A DNA stretch of 27,355 bases from an uncultured Caulobacteraceae bacterium (GTDB taxonomy: Bacteria; Pseudomonadota; Alphaproteobacteria; Caulobacterales; TH1-2). This document shows positions 25,093 to 27,355 of this stretch, one piece after another. The translations under genes and the position numbers were made by a program. The DNA is taken from positions 1 through 27,355 of the forward strand of contig CALBST010000358.1 of NCBI GenBank assembly GCA_937967425.1, in the 5' to 3' direction. The stretch's first letter is position 1. Each line of letters starts with the position of its first letter. The notes under the pieces were generated by a model. That model ran no database searches, was not told the origin of the DNA, and was given only the letters and a program-made list of their open reading frames with translations.

Positions 25093-26745
25093 ATGCTGAT
25101 CGCCCGACGTGGACTATTGCTCGCAGGCGCCACCGCGGCGATGGCGCGGCCGGCGTGGGCGCAATCGCTGGCGCAGGGCGTGTTCACACATGGCGTCGCC
25201 TCCGGCGATCCGCTGGCGGATGGCGTTATTCTCTGGACACGCTTCGTCGGCGGCGATGGGCGGATCGCGTGGGAGATCTCCGAGGCCGAGTCTTTTACGA
25301 ACGTCGCCGCGCGCGGCGCGGCGCAAGCCAGCGCGGCGAACGATTTCTGCGTAAAGATTGATGTGCGCGGGCTCGCGCCGGGACGCCCCTATTTCTATCG
25401 TTTCCTCTCCGGCTCCGGCCCCTCTCTCGTCGGCCGCACGGTCACGGCGCCAACCGGCGCACAATCGCTTAGCGTGGGCCTGGTCTCGTGCGCCAATTAT
25501 GGCTTCGGCTACTTCCACGCCTACGGCCACCTCGCTGCGCGCGACGATGTCGATCTCGTTCTGCACACTGGCGACTACATCTACGAATACGGCGACGATG
25601 AGTATCCGCGCACCGAACTCATGGTTCCGGGCCGCGCTTTCGATCCCGATCACGAGATCGTCTCGCTCGATGATTACTACCGCCGTTATCAGCAATATCA
25701 CACGGACCCGAATCTGCTTGCTCTGCGCGCGGCGAAGCCAATCGCGGCTGTTTGGGACGATCACGAAATCACCAACGATGCGACGGCGACCGGCGCTCAA
25801 AATCACCAGCGCAACGAGGGAAGTTACGCCGACCGCGTGGCTGCGGCTTCAAAAGCATATTTCGACTGGATGCCGATCCGCCGGCCTGATCCAAACGCCG
25901 TGCGCCTTTATCGCGCGCTTGATTGGGGCGAACTCGCGAAGATCATCCTGATCGACACACGCTATATCGGCCGCACACGACAACTCGATTACCGGCGTGC
26001 GCTGGGCCTGCGTTTGCTGTCAGATGGCGCCGGGACACAGGCGGCCGTCGATGAATTCCGGCGCACCCATCTGTTGGACCCAGCGCGCACCCTGTTGGGC
26101 GCCGAACAAGAGGACTGGCTTGCCGAGACGCTCGCGACCTCCAAACAGCGTGGCCAGACTTGGCAGATCGTGGCGCAACAGATTGCTGTCGGCGAACAGC
26201 TGATCGGCGCCGGCGCCTCGGCGATGGTTCCCGCGAGCGCTCACAGCAATACGCGCCGGTACGTCACGATTGGCGAGCGGCTTGGCCGGTACGGCATGCC
26301 CTGGAACCTCGATGCTTGGGACGGCTACCCCGCCGCGCGCGATCGCTTCTTGCGGGCATGCGCCGCGCATGCGGCCAACGCCGTCGTGCTTGGCGGCGAT
26401 AGCCACAACACTTGGGTCAACAATCTCGCCTCGCCCGAAGATTCCACGCGTATCGCCGCACTTGAGTTTGCAGGAGCGAGCGTTACGTCGCCGGGACTTG
26501 AGCAGGCAATGTCTGCTGGCGCGCCCGGCGCGCGCGAAGCGATGATGCAGAGCGCTAATCCGCACCTCGCGTGGTGTGACGTCACCAATCGCGGCTACGG
26601 CGTTCTGAAGTTCACCTCCGTAGCCTGTGAAGCGGAATGGGTTGCGTTCGCCAACGTGCGGGAGGCGGAAGTTCCCGCGCCGCGCGTGACACGCATGAAT
26701 GCGGAACCCAGCAGTTCGAGCGGCCCAGGCCGCTGGATAATCTAA
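25093..26745 (+). CDS. phoD: PhoD-type alkaline phosphatase/phosphodiesterase
   Basis: Exported metallophosphoesterase of 550 residues that releases phosphate from phosphomonoesters or diesters. The N-terminus MLIARRGLLLAGATAAMARPAWAQ is a twin-arginine-type signal, the route used by PhoD proteins, although the motif is only partly canonical. The PhoD N-terminal domain starts GVFTHGVASGDPLADGVILWTR. Metal-site segments follow: Cys133 in VSCAN, Asp161 and Tyr162 in HTGDYIYEY, WDDHEITND (221-229) and GGDSHNTW (434-441). These match the iron-calcium site known in Bacillus subtilis PhoD. Forty-two bases separate it from the hydrolase gene, so they may share a transcript. No Pho box was recognised. 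Confidence 0.93.
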   Translation: MLIARRGLLLAGATAAMARPAWAQSLAQGVFTHGVASGDPLADGVILWTRFVGGDGRIAWEISEAESFTNVAARGAAQASAANDFCVKIDVRGLAPGRPYFYRFLSGSGPSLVGRTVTAPTGAQSLSVGLVSCANYGFGYFHAYGHLAARDDVDLVLHTGDYIYEYGDDEYPRTELMVPGRAFDPDHEIVSLDDYYRRYQQYHTDPNLLALRAAKPIAAVWDDHEITNDATATGAQNHQRNEGSYADRVAAASKAYFDWMPIRRPDPNAVRLYRALDWGELAKIILIDTRYIGRTRQLDYRRALGLRLLSDGAGTQAAVDEFRRTHLLDPARTLLGAEQEDWLAETLATSKQRGQTWQIVAQQIAVGEQLIGAGASAMVPASAHSNTRRYVTIGERLGRYGMPWNLDAWDGYPAARDRFLRACAAHAANAVVLGGDSHNTWVNNLASPEDSTRIAALEFAGASVTSPGLEQAMSAGAPGAREAMMQSANPHLAWCDVTNRGYGVLKFTSVACEAEWVAFANVREAEVPAPRVTRMNAEPSSSSGPGRWII

Positions 26746-26766
26746 CCCTTCGGCGGCGAACCGGCT

Positions 26767-26790
26767 GCTGCGCTTGATTTGTGGCGCAGC
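26767..26790 (+). repeat. Hairpin between phoD and the alpha-glucosidase gene
   Basis: GCTGCGC (26767-26773) and GCGCAGC (26784-26790) form a perfect 7-bp stem around ten bases. No T run follows on either strand, so it is not a clear intrinsic terminator. It lies in the 63-base gap before the next gene and could slow or protect the 3' end of the phoD message. Confidence 0.3.
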
Positions 26791-26808
26791 GTTCGTCATG
26801 CGTGGTGC

Positions 26809-27355
26809 ATGACTGATTGGCTCCGCGGCGCGGTAATCTATCAAATCTATCCTCGCTCCTTTCGCGACTCGAACGGCGACGGCGTCGGCGACCTCGAGGG
26901 CATCGTTGAGCGGCTAGAGCACGTCGCCAAGCTTGGCGTTGATGCGATCTGGATTTCGCCATTCTATCGCTCGCCGATGAAGGATTACGGATACGACGTG
27001 GCCGACTATGCCGATGTCGATCCGATGTTTGGCGCGCTTGGCGATTTCGACATGATCGTCAGGCGCGCTCACCAGCTGAATCTCAAGGTCATCATCGACC
27101 TCGTCTTCTCCCACTCCTCCGATCAGCACGCGTGGTTTCAGGAGAGCCGCTTCAGCCGCGACAACGCAAAAGCCGATTGGTACGTTTGGGCGGATGCAAA
27201 GCCTGATGGCTCACCGCCGAACAACTGGCAGGCGATGTTTGGCGGCTGCTCTTGGACTTGGGATTCCCGCCGGCGCCAGTACTACTTCCACAACTTCCTT
27301 CCCGAGCAGCCCGATCTGAACATTCGCAATCCCGAAGTGCAAGACGCGTTGCTGA
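26809..27355 (+). CDS. GH13 alpha-glucosidase, N-terminal part (cut by window edge)
   Basis: The first 182 codons of a glycoside hydrolase family 13 enzyme; the frame is open to the last base. It starts MTDWLRGAVIYQIYPRSFRDSNGDGVGDLEGI, the standard oligo-1,6-glucosidase/alpha-glucosidase opening. DAIWISPFYRSPMKDYGYDVADY follows, then conserved region I as DLVFSHSSDQHAWF where most relatives have DLVxNHTS; here Ser replaces Asn before His. Next come WYVWAD, PPNNWQAMFGG and YYFHNFLPEQPDLN, all typical. Cleavage of alpha-1,4- or alpha-1,6-linked glucosides from short oligosaccharides is the likely role. The catalytic Asp and Glu lie beyond the window. No signal peptide, so cytoplasmic. Confidence 0.92.
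   Translation, partial: MTDWLRGAVIYQIYPRSFRDSNGDGVGDLEGIVERLEHVAKLGVDAIWISPFYRSPMKDYGYDVADYADVDPMFGALGDFDMIVRRAHQLNLKVIIDLVFSHSSDQHAWFQESRFSRDNAKADWYVWADAKPDGSPPNNWQAMFGGCSWTWDSRRRQYYFHNFLPEQPDLNIRNPEVQDALL

Overview
The window is GC-rich (hand counts of lines in core genes give about 60-72% GC) and carries an origin-proximal gene set of an alphaproteobacterium. Three things point there: dnaA-dnaN-recF-gyrB in series behind rpsT, a mutM / ubiE-ubiB-coaBC / dut / moeB-like cluster of the kind seen in Caulobacterales and relatives, and GANTC (CcrM-type) sites clustered upstream of dnaA. Family-level placement (Hyphomonadaceae or Caulobacteraceae) is inference.

Left end (1-2.5 kb): an accessory patch with visibly lower GC (sampled lines about 45-60%). 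It holds a DUF2971 protein, a small unknown protein 9 bases behind it, and an unknown 292-residue protein on the other strand whose GTG start overlaps the gyrB stop codon.

Replication block (2.5-12.7 kb, minus strand): gyrB, then a CYP153-type cytochrome P450, a plus-strand MHYT-domain histidine kinase inserted between, then recF, dnaN and dnaA. recF starts inside the dnaN stop. A strong intrinsic-terminator hairpin separates dnaA from dnaN. The 392 bases between dnaA and rpsT are AT-rich in part and hold three near-consensus DnaA boxes, three GANTC sites, a TTGACG-17-CAAATT candidate promoter and two perfect hairpins in the predicted dnaA leader; this is the best oriC candidate in the window. 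The DnaA protein itself departs from the family at several ATPase and DNA-contact positions.

Middle (12.7-20 kb): enoyl-CoA hydratase and a secreted unknown protein (minus), an LprI-like secreted protein (plus), mutM (minus), then a tightly overlapping plus-strand operon ubiE-ubiB-coaBC-ketopantoate reductase, joining ubiquinone synthesis to coenzyme A synthesis.

Right (20-27.4 kb): a DUF6481 coiled-coil protein, a self-contained SRPBCC-ArsR operon with a perfect 12+12 palindromic operator, dut, a PH-domain membrane protein (minus), and a plus-strand run of a MoeB/ThiF-like E1 enzyme, DUF6624 protein, alpha/beta hydrolase, PhoD-type phosphatase and the first 182 codons of a GH13 alpha-glucosidase cut by the window edge.

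A recurring feature is that four of the five convergent gene pairs overlap by exactly the same four bases, CTAA. No tRNA, rRNA, CRISPR array or insertion sequence was found.
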